Positions 1-9,505 of a stretch of 64,000 bases of DNA are shown here, in pieces. Position 1 is the stretch's first letter; each line of letters starts with the position of its first letter. Source of the DNA: Rheinheimera sp. Lineage in GTDB: Bacteria; Pseudomonadota; Gammaproteobacteria; Enterobacterales; Alteromonadaceae. The stretch covers positions 560,433-624,432 of the forward strand of contig NZ_JAUYGV010000008.1 of the NCBI RefSeq assembly GCF_030690345.1, read 5' to 3'. The position numbers and the translations under genes are program-made. A model generated the notes under the pieces. That model was given only the letters and a program-made list of their open reading frames with translations. It had not been told where the DNA came from and searched no databases.

Positions 1-2253
1 CAGCGCTTTGGCTAACAGCGTTTCATGCCAGTATGACGGCAGGCGGATATCCATCAGCGCGGCGTCACTCCAGCGGTAATCAGCCGATTGGCGCGCCTGC
101 ACGCGAAACTGGTACTTACCGGGGGGCAGGTTGGTGTAAAACGCCTCGCGCCGGTTGCCGCCTTCTACCCAACCGGTTTCATAACCCAGTAACTGATAGC
201 GCAACTGCAACGAGGAAGACTGCACATAGTAAGGCGCGGTAAAGCGAAAGTGCCAGTCACGCTGGGCTGCATCCACCACAACGTTGGCACTGCTGTATCG
301 TTGCCCCTGCGCAGTCAGGCTTTTTACCACCGGAGCCGGCAACGGCGCATAATGCAGCAACTGCTGCAGCGGTAATGTCACCACGCCATTCAGCGTAGGG
401 TACCAGACGCGCCCCTGATGCACCGCGCCTTTATTGCTGCCGGCACCGTTGCAACAGCGATGCGAATCTGTGGCCGCTTCCGGCCTTCTGTCATCCACCA
501 ACATATATAACTTGTCTACTTTACCCCGTGATAAAGCCGCATAATCAACGCGGTAAAAGCCCTGAAAATTACTGATCAGTAAATGCTGTTCTACCTGCGC
601 CGCATGCATAACACCATTGCCCGGTAAGCCATTTTGTTGATTAAACCAGCGCCAGTTACCCGGCTGCCCCAACACAAAGCCCTGATCAAAACTGCCGACC
701 AAAATATTGCCGTCAGCAAATTCAGTAATGGTACTGATAAAACTGCCTGATAACGGCATATCATCCAGCCGGTTAAAACCCTGCTCTGTACGTAAATACA
801 GGCCGTTTTCTGTGCCTACCCATAAACGGCCGGCACTGTCGGGAAACACCATACGTACGCGGGCTTGCAGCAGGGCATCCGGCAGCCCCAGCTGCTGCAA
901 CTCATCCTGTTGCGCCCCGATCTGTTGTGCCTCGTCTTGCTGCAAGCCATCTTGCTGCAAATAATACAAACCACCGTTGGTGCCAACCCAAATACGCTCA
1001 GCTTCTTCAGCCAGCGTCGTTACCAGCAAGGAAGAAATACTGTCGTAGTTACGCTGCCAGGCCAGGCTGTCCGCATCCAGCCGGCTCAGGCCTGCACGGG
1101 TGCCTACCCACAAGTGCTGCCGGCTGTCCAACAACATACTGTAGACAAAAGAGTCCGGCAGCAGCTGATTTGCTGTAAGAACCTGATATTGCCCATGCTG
1201 CAGCAGCGCCAAGCCTTTGCTGGTGCCCACCAGCATATGCTGACGCCAGGGTTGCACCGCCCAGCTGTAAGGGTCCGGTAAGCCAACCTCAGTACTGAAG
1301 CGCTGCGTTACCGCTTTACGCAGCCGCTTTAAACCGTGGGACCGGCTGCCCAACCACAAGTTTTGATGCTGGTCCTGCAACATGCTCTCAATCCAGACAA
1401 ATCCCTCTTCGCCGCGGACAAAATCGGCCGGCAGCAGTTGGCCGTGTTCCAGCCGGTATACGCTGTCGTAGCCGGTTACCCACAGTTGCTGTTGCGGATC
1501 CTGATACAACAATTCAATACGGCTGTCTGCCGGCTGACCCGGCAGTGACAATTGCTGCCACAGGCCATCCTGCCAACTGTATAACCCCTGGTTAGTGCCC
1601 AGGTACAAGGTGCTGCCAACACGGGCAATTTCGGTCATTTGCAGCGCCGGCAAATCCTGCGGCGCCGCCACCCACTGGTAGCCCTCATCGGATAACACGG
1701 CAAAACCATGCTGGCCGCCAACCCATATCTGGTCCTGTTGCTGAAACAACTGAAATACCGGACCTTTATGTTCAGCCACCGGCTGCAATTGCTGCTGTTG
1801 CCACTGATACAACCTGTCCGCCCCCACCAACATGCTGCCGTCGGCACGTTCAGCAAAACCGGACACCGCGCCCTGCAACGGGCTGGCCAGATCCAACCGG
1901 CTGAACTGCTCACCGTCGCGTAACATGAGCCCATTGGCGGTGCCTATCCACAGCCGCTGCTGTGCGTCGAAATGTAAGGCGGTAATAAGGTTAGATGACA
2001 AGGCCGCCGTATTGGCGGTGTTAAACACGGTAAACTGATGGCCGTCGAACCGCGCCAGGCCGTTTTGCGTGCCCAGCCAGAGAAAGCCCTGCTGATCCTG
2101 CACTATGGCGGTAACCGAAATTTGCGGCAAGCCGGCTTCAACTGACCAAACCCGGTATAAATAATCAGGTTGTGACAACACCAATGCCTGCAGGTGGAAG
2201 CCGCAGCCCGCAAATAACAACGCTAACAACAATAGCAATATTTGTCTGCACAC
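1..2253 (-). CDS. Two-component-type periplasmic beta-propeller sensor, C-terminus missing
   Basis: The minus strand is open from a GTG at 2253 to the window edge, giving 751 residues with no stop. A hydrophobic N-terminus (about residues 4-24) is a signal peptide; the LFAGC stretch may be a lipobox. Many short WLGT/WVGT-type repeats of about 45 residues mark Reg_prop blades of two seven-bladed propellers, and the last 120 residues resemble a Y_Y_Y domain (key motif LPPGKYQFRV). Such sensors normally continue into a transmembrane helix and a GGDEF, histidine kinase or HTH output domain, which lies outside the window, so the output is unknown. The GTG has GGAG 12 bases upstream and an in-frame TAA shortly before it. 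A Q/D/E-rich insertion lies at about 885-960. The start is moderately certain; the family is secure. Confidence 0.85.
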   Translation of the reverse strand, partial: MCRQILLLLLALLFAGCGFHLQALVLSQPDYLYRVWSVEAGLPQISVTAIVQDQQGFLWLGTQNGLARFDGHQFTVFNTANTAALSSNLITALHFDAQQRLWIGTANGLMLRDGEQFSRLDLASPLQGAVSGFAERADGSMLVGADRLYQWQQQQLQPVAEHKGPVFQLFQQQDQIWVGGQHGFAVLSDEGYQWVAAPQDLPALQMTEIARVGSTLYLGTNQGLYSWQDGLWQQLSLPGQPADSRIELLYQDPQQQLWVTGYDSVYRLEHGQLLPADFVRGEEGFVWIESMLQDQHQNLWLGSRSHGLKRLRKAVTQRFSTEVGLPDPYSWAVQPWRQHMLVGTSKGLALLQHGQYQVLTANQLLPDSFVYSMLLDSRQHLWVGTRAGLSRLDADSLAWQRNYDSISSLLVTTLAEEAERIWVGTNGGLYYLQQDGLQQDEAQQIGAQQDELQQLGLPDALLQARVRMVFPDSAGRLWVGTENGLYLRTEQGFNRLDDMPLSGSFISTITEFADGNILVGSFDQGFVLGQPGNWRWFNQQNGLPGNGVMHAAQVEQHLLISNFQGFYRVDYAALSRGKVDKLYMLVDDRRPEAATDSHRCCNGAGSNKGAVHQGRVWYPTLNGVVTLPLQQLLHYAPLPAPVVKSLTAQGQRYSSANVVVDAAQRDWHFRFTAPYYVQSSSLQLRYQLLGYETGWVEGGNRREAFYTNLPPGKYQFRVQARQSADYRWSDAALMDIRLPSYWHETLLAKAL

Positions 2254-2423
2254 GACCGGGAGCAACTCCGTAAATTAAACATTATGTTTACGTTACTATA
2301 GCCCGCTTTCACTAAGACAGCGTAAACCGGACGAATGGTAGCTTTTCCTGCGTCAACGGTCAGCTTGCCGCTATGGTCTTACCAGTGTAAGCTCTGGCAA
2401 ACCATTTAAACCGGAGCCACGCT

Positions 2424-2906
2424 ATGGCCATGTCATTAGCTAAAGCCAACTGGGGCTTAAAATTTTTCGCCTGGCGCTATATCCCGCTGATTGGCTTTTG
2501 TAAGCCAAAAATTATCCGCATGGACAACGATACGCTGGAAGTGACCATGCCGCACAGCTGGCGCACCAAAAACCATTTAGGCAGTATTTATTTTGGTGCC
2601 CTGGCGATTGGCGCCGACTTAGCCGGCGCTTTTTTAGTGTTCAGTAAAGCCAAAGCGCGCGGCGTTAATGCCAATTTTGCTTTTAAGGATGTGCAGGGCC
2701 AATTTTTAAAGCGGCCACAAGCTACAGTGCACTTTACCAGCCATGACGGCGCCGTGATTGACGCCATGATTGATGAATCGCTGGCCACAGGCGAGCGCAT
2801 TAACAAGCCGGTGTCGGTGCTGGTTACCTGCCCAAGCTTGCACGGCGATGAGCCTATGGCAACCTTTACCCTGACGTTATCGGTTAAAGCGAAACAGCAG
2901 AAGTAA
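2424..2906 (+). CDS. DUF4442 hotdog-fold thioesterase-like protein
   Basis: This 160-residue protein matches the DUF4442 family, distant relatives of PaaI/YiiD hotdog thioesterases that would act on acyl-CoA-like substrates in the cytoplasm. Visible features are the N-terminal amphipathic stretch, a central helix after HLGSIYFGALA that corresponds to the hotdog helix, and a C-terminal beta segment ending in a lysine-rich tail. GGAG lies 7 bases before the ATG. It stands upstream of gmk in the same direction with a gap of 66 bases and may be cotranscribed. No substrate can be named from the sequence. Confidence 0.75.
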   Translation: MAMSLAKANWGLKFFAWRYIPLIGFCKPKIIRMDNDTLEVTMPHSWRTKNHLGSIYFGALAIGADLAGAFLVFSKAKARGVNANFAFKDVQGQFLKRPQATVHFTSHDGAVIDAMIDESLATGERINKPVSVLVTCPSLHGDEPMATFTLTLSVKAKQQK

Positions 2907-2972
2907 AGGAATTTGCAGCAACGACCAACAGCGTCTAAAATCCGCATTCTTTTATTTTCAGGCGTCAACCCC

Positions 2973-3605
2973 ATGCAGGAACTTGCCGGTAATCTGTTTA
3001 TTATTTCGGCGCCAAGCGGCGCCGGTAAATCCAGCCTGATCCAGGCACTGTTAAAAAACCACCACGATATGCAGGTTAGTGTATCGCATACCACCCGCGC
3101 CCCCAGGCCGGGCGAGCAAGATGGCGTGCATTATCACTTTATCAGTGTGCAGCAGTTTAAAGCGCTGATTGCCCAAGATGAATTTTTAGAATGGGCCGAA
3201 GTGTTCGGCAACTACTACGGCACCTCGAAAAGTACTATTCGTGACAGCTTAAGCCGCGGCATTGACGTGTTTTTGGATATCGACTGGCAAGGCGCGCGGC
3301 AAATCCGCCAACAAGCACCATCGGCTCAAGGTATTTTTATTCTGCCGCCCAGCCTGGCTGAACTGGAGCAACGCTTAAACAGCCGCGGCCAGGACTCAAG
3401 CGAAGTAATAGCCAAACGTATGGCGCAGGCACACAGCGAAATGAGCCACGCCGACGAGTACGAATACCTGATTATCAACGATAATTTCGACAGCGCCCTA
3501 ACCGAGTTTGAGCGTATTGTGCTGGCGCAGCGCAACAGCTACGGCAGCCAGGCCAGCAAGCACAATGCCCTGCTTAAGCAACTGTTGGCGAAAACAGCAA
3601 ATTAG
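2973..3605 (+). CDS. gmk: Guanylate kinase
   Basis: Guanylate kinase phosphorylates GMP to GDP with ATP in the cytoplasm and also consumes GMP around the (p)ppGpp cycle. The 210-residue product has the P-loop [10 protein letters not shown] near the N-terminus, the GMP-binding segment with [10 protein letters not shown] and DGVHYHF, and the lid region with LNSRGQDS and AKRMAQA. The reading frame is open 60 bases further upstream, but the family begins just before the P-loop, so the ATG at 2973 is chosen; its ribosome site is weak. It is followed by rpoZ after 45 bases, the usual enterobacterial and pseudomonad order. Confidence 0.95.
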   Translation: MQELAGNLFIISAPSGAGKSSLIQALLKNHHDMQVSVSHTTRAPRPGEQDGVHYHFISVQQFKALIAQDEFLEWAEVFGNYYGTSKSTIRDSLSRGIDVFLDIDWQGARQIRQQAPSAQGIFILPPSLAELEQRLNSRGQDSSEVIAKRMAQAHSEMSHADEYEYLIINDNFDSALTEFERIVLAQRNSYGSQASKHNALLKQLLAKTAN

Positions 3606-3650
3606 CGTAAACTATGCGGTCTTGTGATGGCCCGAACACTGGAGTGGTAA

Positions 3651-3926
3651 ATGGCACGCGTAACTGTTCAAGATGCAGTAGATAAAATTGGTAACCGTTT
3701 TGACTTGATCCTGGTGGCCGCACGCCGTGCCCGTCAGTTAGCTGTTGAAGGCAAAGAGCCGCTGGTGGATATCGAAAACGATAAGCCAACTGTTGTTGCC
3801 CTGCGCGAAATTGAAAAAGGCTTTATCACGAATTCAGTTCTGGACGAGCAGGAACGTCGTGACCAAATCCAGCAAGAAGCGTCAGAAATGGCGGCTGTAG
3901 CTGCGATTATCGGTTCAGACCACTAA
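3651..3926 (+). CDS. rpoZ: RNA polymerase omega subunit
   Basis: The 91-residue omega subunit assists RNA polymerase assembly by holding beta-prime and forms part of a ppGpp site. The N-terminus [19 protein letters not shown] and the RRARQL helix are diagnostic. GGAG lies 6 bases before the ATG. It sits between gmk and spoT, so synthesis of the polymerase subunit that binds ppGpp neighbours the main ppGpp hydrolase. Confidence 0.97.
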   Translation: MARVTVQDAVDKIGNRFDLILVAARRARQLAVEGKEPLVDIENDKPTVVALREIEKGFITNSVLDEQERRDQIQQEASEMAAVAAIIGSDH

Positions 3927-3933
3927 AAACCCT

Positions 3934-3960
3934 CGCCGTATACAGGCCAGCGGCGTTTTA
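3934..3960 (+). terminator. Weak intrinsic terminator after rpoZ
   Basis: CGCCG (3934-3938) pairs with CGGCG (3951-3955) and is followed by TTTTA. The five-pair stem and 12-base loop are weak, so partial readthrough into spoT is likely. Confidence 0.4.
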
Positions 3961-3964
3961 GCCG

Positions 3965-3993
3965 TTGGCAACTGTAACAAATAGACGTATATT
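3965..3993 (+). promoter_or_regulatory. Sigma-70 promoter for spoT
   Basis: TTGGCA (3965-3970) and TATATT (3988-3993) are separated by exactly 17 bases and lie 60 bases before the spoT start, downstream of the weak rpoZ terminator. This suggests that spoT-ridA and the genes after it have their own promoter. Confidence 0.5.
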
Positions 3994-4052
3994 CATAATA
4001 AATCCCGCGCTTAACGGCGTGTTTTGTTTGCTGTCGCAGTTTGGGAGCACAG

Positions 4053-6176
4053 GTGTATTTATTTGAAGGTCTGAAAAACCAAATCAGTGCTTATTTGCCG
4101 CCGGAGCAGGTTGCCTTAGTGCAACAGGCCTATGTGGTGGCAAGAGATGCGCACGCGCCGCAAACCCGCTCCAGTGGCGAACCCTACATTACCCATCCGG
4201 TTGCCGTAAGCAGTATTCTGGCCGATATGCACATGGACCATGAAACCTTAATGGCCGCGCTGCTGCATGACGTAATAGAAGACACCCCGGTAAGCAAAGA
4301 AGATTTAACCGCCTTATTCGGTGCCACTGTAGCCGAGCTGGTACAGGGCGTGAGTAAACTCGATAAGGTGAAGTTCAAAGACTATCAGGAATTTGAAGTT
4401 ACCAACCTGCAAAAAATGTTTATGGCGATGACGCAGGATATCCGCGTTATCTTAATTAAGCTGGCCGACCGCACCCACAATATGCGCACTTTAGGTGCAC
4501 TGCGGCCGGAAAAACGCCGCCGCATTGCCAAAGAAACCCTCGAGCTGTACGCGCCTATCGCTAACCGCCTCGGTATTCACAATATTAAAAACGAGCTGGA
4601 AGATTGGGGTTTTCAGGCACTGTACCCTATGCGCTATCGCGCGCTATCCACGGCAGTAAAACAAGCGCGCGGCAACCGGCGCGAGCTGCTGGAAAAAATT
4701 CAGCATGAAATTTTAGGCCGGCTGGAACAAGCCGGTATTAATGCCGATGTCAGCGGCCGCGAAAAGCACCTGTACAGCATCTATCGCAAGATGAAAAACA
4801 AAGAGCTGATGTTCAACGATGTAATGGACATTTACGCCTTTCGCGTGGTGGTAGACAGCATAGATCACTGCTATCGCACCCTGGGTGTGGTGCATAACCT
4901 GTATAAGCCGATTGAAATCCGCTTTAAAGACTATATCGCCATTCCGAAGCAAAACGGTTATCAGTCACTGCATACCTCATTAATAGGCCCGCACGGTATT
5001 CCGGTAGAAATACAAATGCGCACCCGTGAAATGGACGAAATGGCCGACAAGGGTATTGCCGCGCACTGGATGTATAAAGCCAATGGCCAGCACCAGGACA
5101 CCACTGCACAAATTCGCGCCAGGCGCTGGATGCAAAGCCTGCTGGAACTGCAGCAAAACGCCGGCAACAGCGCTGAATTTGTCGAGAATGTAAAATCCGA
5201 GCTGTACCCGGACGAGCTGTATGTATTCTCACCGAAAGGTAAAATTGTTGAGCTGCCGATTGGCGCCACTGCGGTAGATTTTGCTTACGCTGTACATACT
5301 GATATCGGCAACCGCTGCGTGGGTGCCAGGGTAGACCGGCGGCCTTATCCGCTGAATAAACCGCTGGAAACCGGCCAGACAGTAGAAATTGTTACCAGCC
5401 CGGGCGGTAAGCCCAACGCCAACTGGCTGAACTATGTGGTTACCAGCCGTGCGATTTTGGGCATTCGTAACTACCTGAAAAAACAGCAACAAAATGAATC
5501 TATCGGCTTGGGTAAGCGCCTGCTGAGCTCGGCGCTGGGCGAAGTAAAGCTGGAAGATATCGCGCCGGAGCGCATCGAACAGGTGCTGCAAAACACCAAA
5601 CAAAAATCACTGGACGAGCTGTGCAGCGAAATTGGCCTCGGTAATCAGCTGGCCATCGCTGTGGCGCGGCGTTTGCTGGGCGAATTTGATTCAGACGAAA
5701 GCAGCCATAAAGACGATGCCGGTCCGATGCCGAAAAGCAAAGCCTTTATTATCGGCTCTGAGGGCATGCTGCTGACGTTTGCCAAGTGTTGCCGGCCTAT
5801 TCCGGGCGATGATATTGTCGCCAATGCCACCCCGGGTAAAGGCCTTAACGTCCATCGCGCTGATTGCCGTAATATCAAAGGCTGGGATAAAGAACCGGGT
5901 AAGTTTTTCCCGGTGCGCTGGGATAAAACCGGTGATAAGCAGTTCCTCTGCGATATCCGCGTGTTTATTGTTAACCGTCAGGGCGTGTTGGCTAAGCTGA
6001 CAACGCTGATTGCCTCACAGGACTCGAATATTCAGGATTTGGCCACCGATGACAGAGACACCGGTGAATATGTGATTAAAATTACCCTGTCGGTACGCGA
6101 CAGAATACAGCTGGCCAACGTGATGCGTAAAATCCGCGTGATGCCGGATGTGCAGAAAGTTTACAGAAGGAAATAA
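4053..6176 (+). CDS. spoT: Bifunctional (p)ppGpp synthetase/hydrolase SpoT
   Basis: SpoT makes and degrades (p)ppGpp. The 707-residue protein has an N-terminal HD hydrolase domain ([22 protein letters not shown]), a synthetase domain ([34 protein letters not shown]), a TGS domain ([28 protein letters not shown]), a conserved cysteine-bearing segment ([11 protein letters not shown]) and a C-terminal ACT domain ending [10 protein letters not shown]. The GTG at 4053 is chosen because it gives the MYLFE start typical of SpoT and has GGGAG 6 bases upstream; the frame is open 12 bases further to a TTG. The hydrolase motifs are intact, so it is SpoT and not RelA. ridA follows after 5 bases. Confidence 0.97.
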   Translation: MYLFEGLKNQISAYLPPEQVALVQQAYVVARDAHAPQTRSSGEPYITHPVAVSSILADMHMDHETLMAALLHDVIEDTPVSKEDLTALFGATVAELVQGVSKLDKVKFKDYQEFEVTNLQKMFMAMTQDIRVILIKLADRTHNMRTLGALRPEKRRRIAKETLELYAPIANRLGIHNIKNELEDWGFQALYPMRYRALSTAVKQARGNRRELLEKIQHEILGRLEQAGINADVSGREKHLYSIYRKMKNKELMFNDVMDIYAFRVVVDSIDHCYRTLGVVHNLYKPIEIRFKDYIAIPKQNGYQSLHTSLIGPHGIPVEIQMRTREMDEMADKGIAAHWMYKANGQHQDTTAQIRARRWMQSLLELQQNAGNSAEFVENVKSELYPDELYVFSPKGKIVELPIGATAVDFAYAVHTDIGNRCVGARVDRRPYPLNKPLETGQTVEIVTSPGGKPNANWLNYVVTSRAILGIRNYLKKQQQNESIGLGKRLLSSALGEVKLEDIAPERIEQVLQNTKQKSLDELCSEIGLGNQLAIAVARRLLGEFDSDESSHKDDAGPMPKSKAFIIGSEGMLLTFAKCCRPIPGDDIVANATPGKGLNVHRADCRNIKGWDKEPGKFFPVRWDKTGDKQFLCDIRVFIVNRQGVLAKLTTLIASQDSNIQDLATDDRDTGEYVIKITLSVRDRIQLANVMRKIRVMPDVQKVYRRK

Positions 6177-6181
6177 GCAAG

Positions 6182-6574
6182 ATGTCTAAAGTGATTATCC
6201 GTACCGCTGATGCACCGGCCGCTATCGGCACCTACAGCCAGGCGGTAAAAATTGGTACTACGGTGTATTTATCCGGCCAAATTCCGTTAGTGCCGGCCAC
6301 GATGCAACTGGTGTCAGACGATTTTGCCGCGCAAACCCATCAGGTATTTAAAAACCTCGCCGCGGTATGTGACGCCGCCGGTGGCAGTTTAAATGACATG
6401 GTAAAGCTGAATATTTTTCTTACTGATCTTGGCCAATTTGCCACGGTAAACGAGATTATGAGCCAATACTTTGCCGAACCCTACCCTGCCCGTGCTGCGG
6501 TACAGGTATCGGCGCTGCCACGTGCCAGTCAGATAGAAATTGACGGTGTGATGGAAGTACCGTCAACGCACTGA
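6182..6574 (+). CDS. ridA: RidA family reactive enamine/imine deaminase
   Basis: RidA hydrolyses reactive 2-aminoacrylate and related imines released by PLP enzymes. The 130 residues carry the family core: GTYSQAV near the N-terminus, VYLSGQIPL, a central KLNIFLTDL strand and the signature [14 protein letters not shown] with the substrate-carboxylate arginine. It follows spoT by 5 bases with AAGGA overlapping the spoT end, so it is translated from the same mRNA. A ridA gene after spoT is a familiar arrangement in pseudomonads. Confidence 0.93.
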   Translation: MSKVIIRTADAPAAIGTYSQAVKIGTTVYLSGQIPLVPATMQLVSDDFAAQTHQVFKNLAAVCDAAGGSLNDMVKLNIFLTDLGQFATVNEIMSQYFAEPYPARAAVQVSALPRASQIEIDGVMEVPSTH

Positions 6575-6581
6575 GATTGAA

Positions 6582-7421
6582 ATGAAACTTACCGGGTTGT
6601 GGCGTCATGCTCAGTTTTTTTTACTTGCCGCTTTGCTAACGGCTGGCATGGCGTTGGCGGAAGAGCCTGTAGCAAGCGCCCCGACGCAACAACCTGAATT
6701 AGTTTGGTGCCTGGATCATTTCTCCCGTTTTCATCATTACGAAGACGTTAGTGAACCCTATGGCCCCTCGGTCGATTTAATGCGTGAACTGGCCAAACGC
6801 GCCGGTTTCAGCCTGATTTTTGCCCCGCGCACCCCCACAGCACGCTGTTTACGCCTGATGGCCGAAGGCAAGGTCGATTTAATGTCGAACCTGAAATTCA
6901 GCGACGAGCGCAACAGCACTATGTATATGCTGCCATACAATAAAAGTGTGCCGGAAAGCCTGTTTTTGCGTTACAACGACAACCGTAATATCGACACCGA
7001 AGCGCAACTGCGGCATTTAACCCTGGTCAGTATCCGCAGCTATTTGTACTCCCCCAGCGTGATGGCGTTTATTCAACAACACCCGCGCCAAACCGTAACA
7101 GTGGATTCGATAGAAGCCGGCTTGGAAATGCTGCTACGCGGCCGCGTTGACGCCCTGGTGTCACCCACTGTCAGTACGTCTGATGCAATAAACTCCACCA
7201 GCAGCTATCGTCAGCGTTTTCGTATTGCAGAGCTGGATTTAAGCCGGCATAACAGTGGCTATATTCATATTGCGCTGTCCCGCGCCAGCAAACACGCGGC
7301 GCTGGAGCCGCTGCTGCGCAAACATCTGGCCGACATGGTGGGCGACGGCACAGTAGCGCGTTTGTATGATCAGGCCATTGCCCAAAGCCTGTTACTGCCG
7401 CCACTGCGACCGCAGAACTGA
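6582..7421 (+). CDS. Orphan periplasmic solute-binding protein (PBP2, SBP_bac_3-like)
   Basis: The 279-residue product starts with a signal peptide (hydrophobic stretch about 12-25, cleavage near ALAEE). It continues as a type 2 periplasmic binding fold: PYGPSVDLMRELAKRAG, the CLRLMAEGKVDLMSNL strand-helix unit and a hinge near residues 145-215. The family binds amino acids or similar small polar solutes. No permease or ATPase is adjacent, so it may feed a transporter encoded elsewhere or act as a sensor subunit. It occupies the spot that trmH holds in E. coli. Its TGA overlaps the recG ATG by one base, so recG translation is probably coupled to it. The ligand is unknown. Confidence 0.7.
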   Translation: MKLTGLWRHAQFFLLAALLTAGMALAEEPVASAPTQQPELVWCLDHFSRFHHYEDVSEPYGPSVDLMRELAKRAGFSLIFAPRTPTARCLRLMAEGKVDLMSNLKFSDERNSTMYMLPYNKSVPESLFLRYNDNRNIDTEAQLRHLTLVSIRSYLYSPSVMAFIQQHPRQTVTVDSIEAGLEMLLRGRVDALVSPTVSTSDAINSTSSYRQRFRIAELDLSRHNSGYIHIALSRASKHAALEPLLRKHLADMVGDGTVARLYDQAIAQSLLLPPLRPQN

Positions 7422-9505
7422 TGACAGATTTTGCGCCCCTGGCGGCTTTGGCCGTTACCTCAATTAAAGGTGTTGGCGCCAAAGTCACAGAGCGTCTGCA
7501 CAAGCTGGGCATTTTCACTTTGCAGGATATTTTATTTCACCTGCCGCTGCGTTACGAAGACCGCACCCGTATTTACGCCATTGCCGATTTAATGCCGCTG
7601 ATGCACGGTACCGTGCTGGGCGAGGTTACCAGCAGCGAAATTCAGCTGGGCAAAAGGCGCAGTTGGCTGGTAAAAATTAAAGACGGCAGCGGCTACCTTA
7701 CGCTGCGGTTTTTTCATTTTAGCGCGGCGCAGAAAAATGCCATTACCCCGGGCGTACTATTGCGCTGCTTTGGTGAAGCCAAACGCGGCCCGCGCGGGCT
7801 GGAAATGCTGCACCCGGAATACCGCGTACACAACGACGAACTGCTGACCGAGGTCAGCGAAACCTTAACGCCGATTTACCCCACTACCGAAGGCCTGCGT
7901 CAGGCCACCTGGCGTAATTTAACCGACGCAGCTTTGCTATACCTGCAGCGCAGCCCGCCGGATGAATACTTAAGCGCCAACCTGTTGCGCCAGCCCTGGT
8001 CGTTACCTGAAGCCTTAACCTATATTCACCGGCCGCCGCCGGATGCCAGCCTGCAACTGCTGGAGCTGGGTAAACACCCGGCGCAGCAGCGGCTGATTAT
8101 GGAAGAATTGGTGGCGCAGCAGCTGAGCATGTACAAATTGCGCAGCCAAAGCCAACAGCAACAAGCCATAGCGCTGCAGATAGATCCGCAGCTGCAGCAG
8201 CGTTTTTTGGCCGCGCTGCCGTTTTCGCCCACTAATGCCCAACAGCGGGTAACCGACGAAATCCGCCATGATTTAAGCCAAACCCTGCCAATGCTACGCC
8301 TGGTACAGGGTGATGTCGGCTCAGGTAAAACCCTGGTGGCGGCGCTGTCGGCACTAACTGCCATAAGCAATGGCTATCAGGTAGCGTTAATGGCGCCCAC
8401 TGAGCTGCTGGCCGAGCAACACGCGGTTAATTTTGCCCGCTGGTTTACTCCTTTGGGTATTAATGTCGCCTGGCTCGGCGGTAAAACCAAGGGTAAGGCA
8501 CGGCAAACCACGCTGGCGGCAATAGCCGACGGCAGTGCGCAAATGGTGGTGGGTACCCATGCCCTGTTTCAGCAACAGGTAGAGTTTAACGCCTTAACGC
8601 TGATTATTATCGACGAGCAACACCGCTTTGGCGTGCATCAGCGCTTGGCATTACGTGAAAAAGGCGGCATTGCAGGCTGTTATCCGCATCAGCTGGTGAT
8701 GACTGCCACACCAATACCGCGCACCCTGGCGATGACCGCTTATGCCGATTTAGACACGTCGATTATTGACGAGCTGCCGCCTGGCCGTACCCCGGTGACC
8801 ACAGTGGCAATACCGGATACGCGGCGTGATGACATTATCGAGCGGGTGCGCAGCACCGTGCAAAGCGAACAGCGTCAGGCGTACTGGGTCTGCACCTTAA
8901 TTGAAGAGTCTGAAACGCTGCAAAGCCAGGCCGCCGAAGATACGCTGGTATTGCTACAACAGGCACTACCCGACTTACGCATTGGCCTGGTGCACGGCCG
9001 GTTAAAAGCAGCAGAAAAACAAGCGGTAATGCAGCAATTTAGCGCCGCAGAGCTGGACTTGCTGGTCGCCACTACCGTAATTGAAGTCGGCGTAGATGTG
9101 CCCAACGCCAGTTTAATGATTATTGAAAACCCCGAACGGCTGGGGCTTGCGCAACTGCACCAGTTACGTGGCCGCGTGGGCCGTGGCAGCACGGCCTCGC
9201 ACTGTGTATTGCTGTACCATGCGCCGCTGTCCCGCACGGCCCAGTCACGGCTTAGCGTATTGCGCGACAGTAACGATGGTTTTGTTATTGCCCAGCGCGA
9301 CCTGGAAATTCGTGGCCCGGGCGAACTGCTCGGCACCAGGCAAACCGGCGTGCTGCAGTTTAAAATAGCTGACCTGAGCCGTGACGCCGACTTACTGCCG
9401 CAAGCGCAGCAAATAGCCACTACGCTATGGCAACAGAACCGCGCAGCCTGCGAACAATTGATCAAACGCTGGCTGGCGAATAAAGAGATTTACGGCAACG
9501 CCTGA
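7421..9505 (+). CDS. recG: ATP-dependent DNA helicase RecG
   Basis: RecG remodels stalled replication forks and branch-migrates Holliday junctions. The 694-residue protein has the N-terminal wedge/OB domain (about 1-220), Walker A GDVGSGKT, the DEQH box (IIDEQHRFGVHQR), TATPIPRTLAMT, and helicase motifs V-VI in VATTVIEVGVDVPNA and HQLRGRVGRG. Length is normal. The ATG overlaps the stop of the upstream binding protein (TGATG). The last 16 bases overlap the 3' end of the convergent antiporter gene. Its last 34 codons are repeated as a remnant ending at 11680, which suggests that the 3' part of recG was replaced by recombination. Confidence 0.97.
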   Translation: MTDFAPLAALAVTSIKGVGAKVTERLHKLGIFTLQDILFHLPLRYEDRTRIYAIADLMPLMHGTVLGEVTSSEIQLGKRRSWLVKIKDGSGYLTLRFFHFSAAQKNAITPGVLLRCFGEAKRGPRGLEMLHPEYRVHNDELLTEVSETLTPIYPTTEGLRQATWRNLTDAALLYLQRSPPDEYLSANLLRQPWSLPEALTYIHRPPPDASLQLLELGKHPAQQRLIMEELVAQQLSMYKLRSQSQQQQAIALQIDPQLQQRFLAALPFSPTNAQQRVTDEIRHDLSQTLPMLRLVQGDVGSGKTLVAALSALTAISNGYQVALMAPTELLAEQHAVNFARWFTPLGINVAWLGGKTKGKARQTTLAAIADGSAQMVVGTHALFQQQVEFNALTLIIIDEQHRFGVHQRLALREKGGIAGCYPHQLVMTATPIPRTLAMTAYADLDTSIIDELPPGRTPVTTVAIPDTRRDDIIERVRSTVQSEQRQAYWVCTLIEESETLQSQAAEDTLVLLQQALPDLRIGLVHGRLKAAEKQAVMQQFSAAELDLLVATTVIEVGVDVPNASLMIIENPERLGLAQLHQLRGRVGRGSTASHCVLLYHAPLSRTAQSRLSVLRDSNDGFVIAQRDLEIRGPGELLGTRQTGVLQFKIADLSRDADLLPQAQQIATTLWQQNRAACEQLIKRWLANKEIYGNA

